Origin: Rhabdothermincola salaria
GTDB lineage: Bacteria; Actinomycetota; Acidimicrobiia; Acidimicrobiales; Acidimicrobilacustridaceae
Length of the DNA: 64,000 bases
Reading direction: 5' to 3'
Assembly: GCF_021246445.1 (NCBI RefSeq)
Contig: NZ_JAJQXW010000001.1
Span: 1,382,168-1,446,167, forward strand
The first letter of the stretch is position 1; the number at the start of each line of letters is the position of its first letter. The position numbers and the translations under genes were made by a program. Shown piece after piece: positions 14,849-21,904 of the stretch. The notes under the pieces were generated by a model. It made no database searches, was not told the origin of the DNA, and worked only from the letters and a program-made list of their open reading frames with translations.

Positions 14849-14932
14849 ATGTCGAAGAAGACCGATAAGCGCAAGAACAACGCCCGCAAGAAGCCCGCCA
14901 ACCACGGCACCAAGCCCAACGCCGGGCGCTGA
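14849..14932 (+). CDS. Probable 50S ribosomal protein bL37 (27 residues)
   Basis: A 27-residue basic peptide, [15 protein letters not shown] followed by [12 protein letters not shown]. The ANHGxxPNA ending and Lys/Arg-rich start match the mycobacterial large-subunit protein bL37 (24 residues, ending in ANHGKRPN-). That protein was first seen in M. smegmatis ribosome structures and packs against 23S rRNA. It is below most gene-caller limits. It lies 12 nt after the PHP stop and 14 nt before queF, so co-transcription with queF is likely. Identification rests on the short conserved motif and size, hence moderate confidence. Confidence 0.75.
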   Translation: MSKKTDKRKNNARKKPANHGTKPNAGR

Positions 14933-14946
14933 ACGCGCGCCGGTCC

Positions 14947-15300
14947 GTGCCCAGCCAGCCGTCCAAGGAGCTCGTCACCGTCCCGAACCCGGAGACGGGA
15001 CGGGACTACGAGATCGTCTGCGAGACCGACGAGCTCACCTGCCTGTGCCCGGTCACCGGCCAGCCCGACTTCGCCACGGTGCGCATCACCTACGTGCCCG
15101 ATGAGCTCCTGGTCGAGCTGAAGAGCCTGAAGATGTACCTGTGGAGCTACCGCGACGAGGGCGCGTTCCACGAAGCGGTGACCAACCGCATCCTCGACGA
15201 CCTGGTGCGAGCAACCCTCCCCCGTCGGATGACGGTCGAGACCATCTGGAAGGTCCGTGGGGGCATCGCCACCACGGTCACCGCCTCGCACCCGAGCTGA
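14947..15300 (+). CDS. queF: NADPH-dependent 7-cyano-7-deazaguanine reductase
   Basis: Reduces the nitrile of preQ0 to preQ1 in queuosine biosynthesis. At 117 residues it is the unimodular type I enzyme. The catalytic Cys is in [14 protein letters not shown], the QueF NADPH motif is [12 protein letters not shown], with downstream [13 protein letters not shown]. The T-fold ends at [17 protein letters not shown] at 14947 gives [15 protein letters not shown]. No other que genes are nearby, but a DUF2419 queuosine-salvage enzyme lies 3.3 kb downstream. Convergent with the SGNH gene across a 59-nt gap. Confidence 0.95.
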   Translation: MPSQPSKELVTVPNPETGRDYEIVCETDELTCLCPVTGQPDFATVRITYVPDELLVELKSLKMYLWSYRDEGAFHEAVTNRILDDLVRATLPRRMTVETIWKVRGGIATTVTASHPS

Positions 15301-15359
15301 CGCCACCGCGGTCCGGGCTCGCCCTGCCGGGGCTGCTCGTCGGGGGTGCTCGGGCCCCG

Positions 15360-16595
15360 CTACGCCGGAGCCGGAGGCGGGAGCTCGTCGCGGGGGCTGA
15401 CCTCGGGGGGAGCGGCCTCCGACGGCGGAGGCTCCACGTTGCCGGCCGAGAGGTCCACCGTCTCGGTGATGAGGTCGATGACCCCCCACGCCAGGCGGCT
15501 GCCGCCGGCGGCGGAGAGGTGGACCTTGTCGCTCTGGCGCAGCTCGCGGGACTGCCCGTCGGCGTAGATCGCGGTGTCGACGTAGGCCATGTTGGCGTCG
15601 GCGAGGAAGGGATAGGTGTCGAAGTAGGACACCCACGGTCGGCTCTGCGACTCCTCCCAGTAGATCTGGTTGAGGAGGTCCATCCCCTTGACGCCGGAGC
15701 CCGGGCCCATGATCGGGGCGCCCACCCACACCACCAGGCGCTGGTTGTCGGGTGACTGGAGCAGGTCCATGGTGGCGGCGACACGACGTCGGTACTCGGT
15801 GAGCCACTCCTCGGAGAGGCGCTCCACCGGGCGCCCGTCGATCGTGAAGTTCTGGCTGTCGTTGGCCCCGAACTGCAACACGACCAGCTGCGGGTTGGTC
15901 GGCACCACGTCGCGCACCAGGTGCTCGGGCCAGTTGAAGAAGTCCGGACGGGACAGCCCGGTGGCGGCCCGGTAGTCGAGCGTGGGGGCGATGACACCGG
16001 TGGCGGTGGCGACGCGCTGCATGGCCTGGCCGAAGTCGCGGGCGATGGAGTCGCCCCCGATGTACATGCTGAGCGGCGCCGCCGGCGTGGCCGCAGGCAG
16101 GTCGGGTTCGAGCGCGGCGAGACGGTCGGCCTCGGCCTGGGCCGCGGCGGCCTCGGCCTCGGCCGCCTCCGCAGCGGCCTCGGCCTCGGGATCGGCGGCC
16201 TCGGGGTCGGCCGCCTGCTCGGCTTGCTGTTCGGCCAACAGGTCGGCGACGTCGATGTCGGTCGTGGTGTTCTTGCCCAGTGCCTCGTCGGCGCGGTTGC
16301 GCAGCGAGGTGAGGCGGAGGGTGCCGCTCACGTCGGCGACGACCTGGGCGACCTCGTTGCGCCAGCCCTCACCCGCGGCGTTGCTCTTTCGCAAGGTGGC
16401 GTCGGCGTTCAGCACCGCGGCCACGAGGAGGGCGACGAGCACCACCACCAACACGATCCCGGCCGGAGCGGTGCCCTCCTCCTGGGACCGCAACGGGTGC
16501 AGGAGCATGCGCCAGCTGAAGCGAGGACCGCGGGCGTGGCGGCCGCGGCCCCCGGTGCCCACCGGGCGGTCGTCTCGAGGGGGCTGGCGGGACAT
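15360..16595 (-). CDS. Membrane-anchored SGNH/GDSL hydrolase (DUF459 type)
   Basis: 411 residues. A cytoplasmic basic N-terminus is followed by a membrane helix (about 45-63, GIVLVVVLVALLVAAVL) and an Ala/Glu-rich coiled-coil stalk (about 125-170). The SGNH domain has block I IGGDSIARDFG, block III FGANDSQN and block V SDKVHLSAAGG (Asp/His). Such proteins work extracytoplasmically with MBOAT acyltransferases to move or remove acetyl groups on cell-wall or exported polysaccharides. The MBOAT gene is 400 bp upstream on the same strand, with the dodecin gene lying opposite between them. ATG at 16595 is chosen as the first Met before the basic stretch. Confidence 0.85.
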   Translation of the reverse strand: MSRQPPRDDRPVGTGGRGRHARGPRFSWRMLLHPLRSQEEGTAPAGIVLVVVLVALLVAAVLNADATLRKSNAAGEGWRNEVAQVVADVSGTLRLTSLRNRADEALGKNTTTDIDVADLLAEQQAEQAADPEAADPEAEAAAEAAEAEAAAAQAEADRLAALEPDLPAATPAAPLSMYIGGDSIARDFGQAMQRVATATGVIAPTLDYRAATGLSRPDFFNWPEHLVRDVVPTNPQLVVLQFGANDSQNFTIDGRPVERLSEEWLTEYRRRVAATMDLLQSPDNQRLVVWVGAPIMGPGSGVKGMDLLNQIYWEESQSRPWVSYFDTYPFLADANMAYVDTAIYADGQSRELRQSDKVHLSAAGGSRLAWGVIDLITETVDLSAGNVEPPPSEAAPPEVSPRDELPPPAPA

Positions 16596-16668
16596 CGGCC
16601 CGAGGGTACCGCCGCCCCCACCCGTTCCCGGGACACCCCCGAGGTCGTCGCGGGGTAGGAGCGAACCC

Positions 16669-16884
16669 ATGGCCAACAACAACACCTACAAGATGTCCAA
16701 GCTCGTCGGGGAGTCCCCCGACTCCATCGAGGAGGCCGTGCGCACGGCGCTCGCCACCTCGGGCGAGAAGGTCCACGGTCAGAGCTGGGCCCAGATCAGC
16801 GAGCTCCGGGCCTCCCTCGGCCCGGACTCGACGGTCGAGGCGTGGCAGGTCGTGGTCGAGGTCGCCTTCAAGGTCGACAGCTGA
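16669..16884 (+). CDS. Dodecin family flavin-binding protein
   Basis: 71 residues, the normal size of dodecin, a dodecameric hollow flavoprotein that binds and buffers riboflavin, FMN or FAD. The beta-strand TYKMSKLVGESPDSIEEAVR and helix match the family. The flavin-stacking Trp is in GQSWAQISELR and the partner Gln in EAWQVVVEVAFKV. ATG at 16669 has a TAGGAG Shine-Dalgarno. It is encoded on the opposite strand between the MBOAT and SGNH genes, so transcription of that pair would read antisense across it. Confidence 0.9.
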   Translation: MANNNTYKMSKLVGESPDSIEEAVRTALATSGEKVHGQSWAQISELRASLGPDSTVEAWQVVVEVAFKVDS

Positions 16885-16890
16885 CCCGAC

Positions 16891-16906
16891 GCCGCCGGTC
16901 GGCGGC
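16891..16906. terminator. Hairpin after dodecin
   Basis: GCCGCC-GGTC-GGCGGC, a 6-bp GC stem 7 nt after the dodecin stop. Confidence 0.5.
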
Positions 16907-16916
16907 CCGGAGCGAC

Positions 16917-16947
16917 ACGGTGGCCCGGCTCTCGGCCGGGTCACCGT
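16917..16947. terminator. Strong bidirectional hairpin between dodecin and MBOAT
   Basis: 13-bp arms (ACGGTGGCCCGGC / GCCGGGTCACCGT, one G.T pair) with a 5-nt loop in the convergent gap. It probably terminates both transcripts. It raises the question whether MBOAT transcripts continue to the SGNH gene. Confidence 0.7.
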
Positions 16948-16995
16948 CGCGTCCCGACGTCGAAGCCGCCGACCACCCGGTGGCGGTGGCCTCGC

Positions 16996-18435
16996 TCAGA
17001 ACTGGAAGTAGATGAACGGGGCCACGCCCTCGGGGCCGAGGGCGTCGATGACCACCAGGCCCACGGCCAGGATGGCCGCCTGAGCCAGGGGCGCCAGCTT
17101 CGAGAAGACCTGCTCGCCCCGTTCGGCCACCCGGGGTGGCACGAACTGCGAGGCCAACGACAAGACCACGGTCACCAGCACGAGGGTGGACACGACCGAC
17201 GGCGCCCCGCCCCCGGCGAAGAGCCGGCCGAGCATGGTCCAGGCGTCACCCACCGACGGGGCCCGGAAGAAGACCCAGGCCAGGCACACCACGTTGAAGG
17301 TCAGGAACCACTGCAGGCCCTTCACCAGCGGCGCCGGCAGACCCAGCGACCCTCGGGCCGCCCAGCGCGTCTTCACGACCCGCTCGGCCACCAGGTAGCC
17401 ACCGTGGATGGCGCCCCACACGACGAAGGTCCAGTTGGCCCCGTGCCACAGGCCACCGATGAGCATGACCAGGAACAGGTTTCGATACGTGAAGAGCGTG
17501 GTGCCCCGGTTCCCACCGAGGGGGATGTAGAGGTAGTCGCGCAACCAGCGCGACAGCGTCATGTGCCAGCGACGCCAGAAGTCCTGCAGCGACGTGGCGA
17601 TGTACGGGGCGTTGAAGTTCTGGGGGAACCGGAAGCCCAGCAGCAGGGCCACGCCGATGGCGATGTCGGTGTAGCCGGAGAAGTCGGCGTAGATCTGGAT
17701 GGCGTAGGCGTAGATCGCCCACAGCACCTCCCACCGCCCGTAGGCCTCCGGCACGGCGAACACCGGATCCACGATCTGGGCGGCGAGGAAGCTCGAGATC
17801 ACGACCTTCTTGAACAGGCCGCGGAAGATGAGCATGAACGCCTCGGAGTAGCGCACGAAGCGCGGGTCGGCGGGGCGTTCGAGCTGCGGTGCGAACTCGC
17901 TCGCCCGCACGATGGGGCCAGCGACCACCTGGGGGAAGAAGCTCAGGAAGACGGCGAAGTCGAGCAGCGTCATCGGTCGCCGCCACTCCCCCCGGCCGAT
18001 GTCGAGCACGTAGCTCATGGCTTGGAAGGTGAAGAAGGAGATGCCGACCGGCAAGAGGATCTCGAGCACGGGCGGGTCAACATCGAGACCGAGCGACTCG
18101 AGGCGGTCCGACACCGAGGAGACGAAGAAGTCGAGGTACTTGTAGTAGCCGAGCGCCGCCAGGTTGACCACGACCGAGGCGCGCACCAGCCACTTGCTCG
18201 CCGTCGTGCGCTGCCCGTCCGGTCCGAGCGCTCGGTACACCGCCTCGCCGAACAGCCAGTTGACCCCGATGCTGCCGAGCAGCAAGAAGAGGTAGCCGAA
18301 CTCCCAGTAGGCGTAGAAGTAGCAGCTGGCCGCCAACATGAACCAACGCCAGACCGTGTGCCGAGGCCGCAGCAGCCAGCTGGCCGTGAACACCACCACG
18401 AAGAACACGGCGAAGTCGATGGTGGGGAACAGCAT
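16996..18435 (-). CDS. MBOAT family O-acyltransferase (AlgI-like)
   Basis: 479-residue polytopic membrane enzyme. Hallmarks of the AlgI/PatA/DltB branch: VGISFFTFQAMSYVLDI, FVAGPI-like VVAGPIVRASEF, YADFSGYTDIAIG, FWRRWHMTLSRWLRDYLYIPLGGN with the first conserved His, and GGLWHGANWTFVVWG carrying the catalytic His. It passes acyl groups from a cytoplasmic donor through the membrane to an exported acceptor, probably handing over to the SGNH protein encoded downstream. ATG at 18435. The acceptor (peptidoglycan, exopolysaccharide or glycolipid) cannot be told from sequence. Confidence 0.92.
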   Translation of the reverse strand: MLFPTIDFAVFFVVVFTASWLLRPRHTVWRWFMLAASCYFYAYWEFGYLFLLLGSIGVNWLFGEAVYRALGPDGQRTTASKWLVRASVVVNLAALGYYKYLDFFVSSVSDRLESLGLDVDPPVLEILLPVGISFFTFQAMSYVLDIGRGEWRRPMTLLDFAVFLSFFPQVVAGPIVRASEFAPQLERPADPRFVRYSEAFMLIFRGLFKKVVISSFLAAQIVDPVFAVPEAYGRWEVLWAIYAYAIQIYADFSGYTDIAIGVALLLGFRFPQNFNAPYIATSLQDFWRRWHMTLSRWLRDYLYIPLGGNRGTTLFTYRNLFLVMLIGGLWHGANWTFVVWGAIHGGYLVAERVVKTRWAARGSLGLPAPLVKGLQWFLTFNVVCLAWVFFRAPSVGDAWTMLGRLFAGGGAPSVVSTLVLVTVVLSLASQFVPPRVAERGEQVFSKLAPLAQAAILAVGLVVIDALGPEGVAPFIYFQF

Positions 18436-18576
18436 GCGTGGCGGGCTCTCGCAGTGACGACTGGCCGTCCCACCTCGGGCCGGCGGCGGGGGCGACGCTA
18501 CCGCAGCACTTTTCCTCCCCCGGGGACCCGGACGGGGCCGGCCGGTGATCGCCCGAAGAGCTCCCCGGCGGCTCGC

Positions 18577-18582
18577 TAGGGT
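18577..18582 (+). promoter_or_regulatory. -10 box (TAGGGT) for the queuosine-salvage gene
   Basis: TAGGGT ends 7 nt before the GTG at 18590; no Shine-Dalgarno is present, consistent with a leaderless mRNA. Confidence 0.55.
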
Positions 18583-18589
18583 CGCCGCC

Positions 18590-19603
18590 GTGACCCCCGA
18601 CGCCGACGCCGACGACCGTGACGGCGGTCGCCGTGGCGACGTCCTCGACCGGGTCCGACTACGGGCCGAGCAGGTCGCCGCACGCGCCTCCCATGTCCGG
18701 CTGGCGCCTGAGCGCCTCGATGCGTACGCCACCGAGCTCGTCGCTTCGGGCGCGCTGCGCCCGGCCGACCCCGGCTCGGGCCCCTGGGCCGTGGAGCATC
18801 CGCAACCGGAGGCGGCGACCGCGATGGTGCTGGCGCTCGACACCATCAACTTCGGTTCGGGATGGCACCCGGTCGTCCGCAAGCGACCGGGATGCTCTGG
18901 TGCGGTCACCATGGCCACCAACCTGCGCGAGCACGTGGCCCGCCACGGCGACGTGACCGCGGCGTGGCTCGCCGCGCTCGAGCCGGCCGATGCCCACCGG
19001 ATCTTCGATCAACCCCACGACGACGGCCCGGTCCACCAGCTGATGGTCCACTTCGCCACCGCCCTGGCCGAGCTGGGAGTGCTGGTCGAGACCGACTTCG
19101 ACGGATCCTTCGTCGCCCTCGTCGAGTCCGCCGACGGTGCCGCCGCCGGGCTCGTGGATGTGCTGGCCTCGTTGCCCGGCTTCGCCGACGTGTGGACCCA
19201 CGACGGACTCGAGGTGCCGATCCTCAAGCGGGCGCAGCTGGCCGTCGCCGACCTCCACCGCACCTTCGGCGGGGACGGGCCCGGCCGGTTCCACGACGTC
19301 GACCGCCTCACCGCCTTCGCCGACAACCTGGTGCCCCACGTCCTGCGCCTCGACGGGGTCCTGGAGCTCGACGGCGCCCTGGTGGCCCGCATCGAGGCCG
19401 AGGAGCTGCTGGAACCGGGGTCCCGTGAGGAGGTCGAGATCCGCGCCGTGGGCCTCCACGCGGTCGAGGAGCTGCGGCGGGCCCTCGCCGCCCAGGGCCA
19501 CGACGTGGCCAGCTGGCACCTCGACCAGGTGCTGTGGTCACGCGGTGGGGCGCCCCGGTACAAGGCCCACCCGCGCCACCGAGCCCGGAGCACCGCGTAC
19601 TGA
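18590..19603 (+). CDS. Queuosine-5'-phosphate N-glycosylase (DUF2419/Qng1 family)
   Basis: 337 residues matching the queuosine-salvage family (PF10343; human QNG1/C9orf64, Sphaerobacter homolog). These enzymes release queuine base from queuosine 5'-phosphate so it can be reused for tRNA. Seen here: ALDTINFGSGWHP, TDFDGSFVALVESA, VPILKRAQLAVADLH, RLTAFADNLVPHVLR, and the C-terminal DQVLWSRGGAPRYKAHPRHRART-like tail with AVEELRRAL. The Asp/Arg/Lys active-site context FADN and KRAQ is conserved. GTG at 18590 is chosen because of the TAGGGT box. Bacterial members are sporadic, and the nearby queF suggests combined synthesis and recycling. Confidence 0.88.
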   Translation: MTPDADADDRDGGRRGDVLDRVRLRAEQVAARASHVRLAPERLDAYATELVASGALRPADPGSGPWAVEHPQPEAATAMVLALDTINFGSGWHPVVRKRPGCSGAVTMATNLREHVARHGDVTAAWLAALEPADAHRIFDQPHDDGPVHQLMVHFATALAELGVLVETDFDGSFVALVESADGAAAGLVDVLASLPGFADVWTHDGLEVPILKRAQLAVADLHRTFGGDGPGRFHDVDRLTAFADNLVPHVLRLDGVLELDGALVARIEAEELLEPGSREEVEIRAVGLHAVEELRRALAAQGHDVASWHLDQVLWSRGGAPRYKAHPRHRARSTAY

Positions 19604-19674
19604 CCCCGGTCCGGCACCCCTCGGTGCCGGGCCGTCGGGACAGAGACCCGTCAGGGTGCGCGGCGCCAGGCCGG

Positions 19675-19680
19675 TAGGGT
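19675..19680 (+). promoter_or_regulatory. -10 box (TAGGGT) for the 202-residue protein
   Basis: TAGGGT ends 9 nt before the ATG at 19690. Confidence 0.5.
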
Positions 19681-19689
19681 CCTGCGCCG

Positions 19690-20298
19690 ATGCTCGATCA
19701 TGTCTTCACCGATGCCATCGGCGCCCTGCGCGACGCTTTCGAGGGGGCACTGCTCGAGCGCCAGGCCTTCGAGGAGCGCTTCCACGTCGACGTGCTCCTC
19801 GGTGACATGACGTGGGAGACCTCGTACGGGCTGCCCGGCGAGGGGCTCCCCCCGCGTGTCCAGGCCGACATCACCCTCGACTGGCCGACGTGGGCCCAGA
19901 CCGCGTACCGGTCGTGGTACATCGGCGAGCCCCTCGACGAGCCCCCGCGCATCGACATCGAGATCGTGCTGCGGGTGCAACGGCTGGCGTCGAGCCCCGA
20001 CCCCAAGGCCCTGCTCGACGTCCTGCCCGAGATGAGCCCCGTCATCGGCCACGACCGCCTCGAGCGCAGCGGGCCCACCATCGAGACGGTGTACCCCGGC
20101 GACCTCGGCGACCCGGAGTTCGCCATCGAGGTGTCCTACGAGGGCACCTACGAGGTCGACGAGGACACCCTCGCCGACGGCGCCCAGCTCGACACCCACC
20201 TGTCCTCGATGGGCGGGTGGATCTCGTCGATCCTGGTCAAGGTGGGCGACATCAAGTGGGACCACCTCCCCCCGCTCGACGACCTCCACGACACCTGA
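19690..20298 (+). CDS. Conserved-looking protein of unknown function, 202 residues
   Basis: Not recognised. A soluble, acidic 202-residue protein without signal or membrane segment. The middle is beta-rich with alternating patterns: FHVDVLLGDMTWETSYGLPG, VQADITLDWPTWAQTAYRSWYIGE and PRIDIEIVLRVQRL. The end GGWISSILVKVGDIKWDHLPPL is also strand-like. Aromatic residues (Trp/Tyr) cluster at 45-80. Codon usage and the TAGGGT box mark it as a genuine gene. It is transcribed alone between the queuosine-salvage gene and a convergent crotonase, so context gives no function. Confidence 0.75.
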   Translation: MLDHVFTDAIGALRDAFEGALLERQAFEERFHVDVLLGDMTWETSYGLPGEGLPPRVQADITLDWPTWAQTAYRSWYIGEPLDEPPRIDIEIVLRVQRLASSPDPKALLDVLPEMSPVIGHDRLERSGPTIETVYPGDLGDPEFAIEVSYEGTYEVDEDTLADGAQLDTHLSSMGGWISSILVKVGDIKWDHLPPLDDLHDT

Positions 20299-20328
20299 CC
20301 CGCCCGCGGACCTGTCGGGAAACGGCGC

Positions 20329-20372
20329 CACCCCCCAGCGCCCTTCACCGACAGCTACGCGACTGGGGGGTG
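20329..20372. terminator. Convergent hairpin between the unknown gene and the crotonase
   Basis: 10-bp arms CACCCCCCAG / CTGGGGGGTG with a 24-nt loop. TGTCGG/CCGACA arms (20313-20318, 20348-20353) offer an alternative stem. It abuts the stop codon of the reverse gene. Confidence 0.6.
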
Positions 20373-20373
20373 A

Positions 20374-21213
20374 TCAGAAGTCGTCGGGGCTCGGGAGCAG
20401 GTCCGGGAACTCGGGGTCGCGGCCCTCGGCCTTGGCGGCGAAGGCCTCCATCATGTCGCCCGGCTGGAACATGCCGGTCTGCCAGGTGGCGATGTACTCG
20501 AGCCCGTCGGCGATGGTGTGGTCCCGCGAGAAGTTCATCGTCTGCTTGGTGCCCCAGATCGCCAGCGGGCTCTTGGCCGCGATCTCCGCGGCGATGTCCA
20601 ACACCCCTGCCACCAACGTCTCGTGGTCGGCGAAGACCTCGTTGACCAGACCGACCTCGGCCGCACGACGGGCCGGCATGCGCCGACCGGTGTAGGCCAG
20701 CTCCCGGGCGATGCCCTCGGGGACCAGCCGGGGCAGCCGCTGGAGGGTACCGACGTCAGCGGTCATCCCGATGTTGATCTCCTGCACGACGAAGAACGCG
20801 TCATCGGTGGCGTAGCGCATGTCGGCCGCGCAGACGAGATCGACACCTCCGCCGATGCACCCGCCCTGCACGGCCACCAGCACCGGGAAGCGGGCCTTCT
20901 CGAACGCCGTGAAGCTGTCCTGCAGCATCAGCGCCGTCTGACGGAGGCGGGCCCGCACCCGCCCGACCTCGCCGCCGTCACCTCCGAGCGCATCACCGGC
21001 GGTGAACACCGAGAGGTCCATGCCGGCGGTGAAGTGCCTCCCGGTGGAGGACAGCACCATGGCCCGCACGTCGCCTCGACCGTCGAGCTCGGCGACGACG
21101 GCCGGGAGCTCCACCCAGAAGGCCCGGTTCATGGTGTTCAGCTCATCCGGCCGGGACAGGCGGACGTGGGCCACCTTGTCAGCGACCTCGACCTCGAAGC
21201 AGGAGTACCCCAT
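20374..21213 (-). CDS. Enoyl-CoA hydratase/isomerase, dienoyl-CoA isomerase (ECH1) type
   Basis: 279-residue crotonase-fold enzyme. The oxyanion-hole segments are GRHFTAGMDLS and GGCIGGGVDLVCAADMRY. The active-site pair sits in QEINIGMTADVGTLQRLP, where Glu and Asp occupy the positions of Glu196 and Asp204 of rat delta3,5-delta2,4-dienoyl-CoA isomerase, with the matching Asp in GVDLVCA. This favours double-bond isomerisation in unsaturated fatty-acid oxidation over simple hydration. ATG at 21213 is preceded by TAGCCT at 6 nt. Monocistronic. Confidence 0.85.
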   Translation of the reverse strand: MGYSCFEVEVADKVAHVRLSRPDELNTMNRAFWVELPAVVAELDGRGDVRAMVLSSTGRHFTAGMDLSVFTAGDALGGDGGEVGRVRARLRQTALMLQDSFTAFEKARFPVLVAVQGGCIGGGVDLVCAADMRYATDDAFFVVQEINIGMTADVGTLQRLPRLVPEGIARELAYTGRRMPARRAAEVGLVNEVFADHETLVAGVLDIAAEIAAKSPLAIWGTKQTMNFSRDHTIADGLEYIATWQTGMFQPGDMMEAFAAKAEGRDPEFPDLLPSPDDF

Positions 21214-21219
21214 CGCCGA

Positions 21220-21225
21220 AGGCTA
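21220..21225 (-). promoter_or_regulatory. -10 box (TAGCCT) for the crotonase
   Basis: TAGCCT ends 6 nt before the ATG at 21213 on the minus strand. Confidence 0.5.
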
Positions 21226-21313
21226 CGCCCACGGTCCCCGCCCGGGTCGGCGCTCCGACGCGGCCGGCCGCCGTCGCGGCCGCCCCCACCGACCGCCCGA
21301 CCTCGAGATGCGG

Positions 21314-21904
21314 CTACGGCCCCTCGACCCGAGGGACCGAGGCGACGAGGTTCAGCCCCAGCGCATCGGAGAGGTACTCGGTGAGCAGCTGCCCCCGGAC
21401 GCTGTTGCCGGCTGCGTCCAGCGGCGGCGAGAAGGTGGCCAGACCCCCCCCCTTGCCCGGGGCGACGGTCACGATGCCGCCGCTGACCCCGCTCTTGCCG
21501 GGCAGACCCACGTCGGAGAGCCACTCACCGGACTGCTCGTACAGGCCGGCAGTGGCGAGGACGGCGAGCACCCGCTTGCTGGTGCTCGCCTCGACGACCC
21601 GCTCACCCGACCGGGGGTTGACACCCCCGTTGGCCAACGTCGCCGCCATGGCGGCCAGGTCCTCGGTGGTCACCAGCACCGAGCACTGCCGGGTGTAGGT
21701 GTCCATCGCCTCGTCGGGGTCGGCGTAGAGCCGCCCGTAGCTGTCCATGAGGTGGGCGATGCCCTGGTTGCGCAGGTTGTGGCGGCTCTCGGACTCGTAG
21801 ACCTCCTCGTCGAGGACCAGCGCCCGGCCGGCGAACCGGGACGACCCGTCGAGGACGAACCCCCAACGCTCCTCGGCCGTGGACCCGGGCCGGAGCCCAT
21901 GGTG
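21314..21904 (-). pseudogene. glsA: 5'-truncated glutaminase remnant
   Basis: About 195 codons that read as the C-terminal two thirds of a serine-dependent glutaminase. It begins right after the pfkB stop with GSTAEERWGFVLDGSS and FAGRALVLDEEVYESES, then RNQGIAHLMDSYGRLY, RQCSVLVTTEDLAAM, ANGGVNPRSGERVV, VLATAGLYEQSGEW, VGLPGKSGVSGGIVTVAPGK and SPPLDAAGNSVRGQ. The N-terminal ~110-150 residues with the catalytic Ser-x-x-Lys (SIQSISK-like) are absent, and no ATG, GTG or TTG occurs between the pfkB stop and the internal ATG at 21748. The remaining frame is intact, so decay may be recent. It is in the same frame as pfkB, separated only by its TAG. Translation from 21748 would give 144 residues of doubtful function. 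Confidence 0.82.

Noticed and set aside
21314-21748. Functional short glutaminase starting at the internal ATG
   Set aside because: It would lack the catalytic Ser-Lys and most of the fold; it is treated as part of a remnant.
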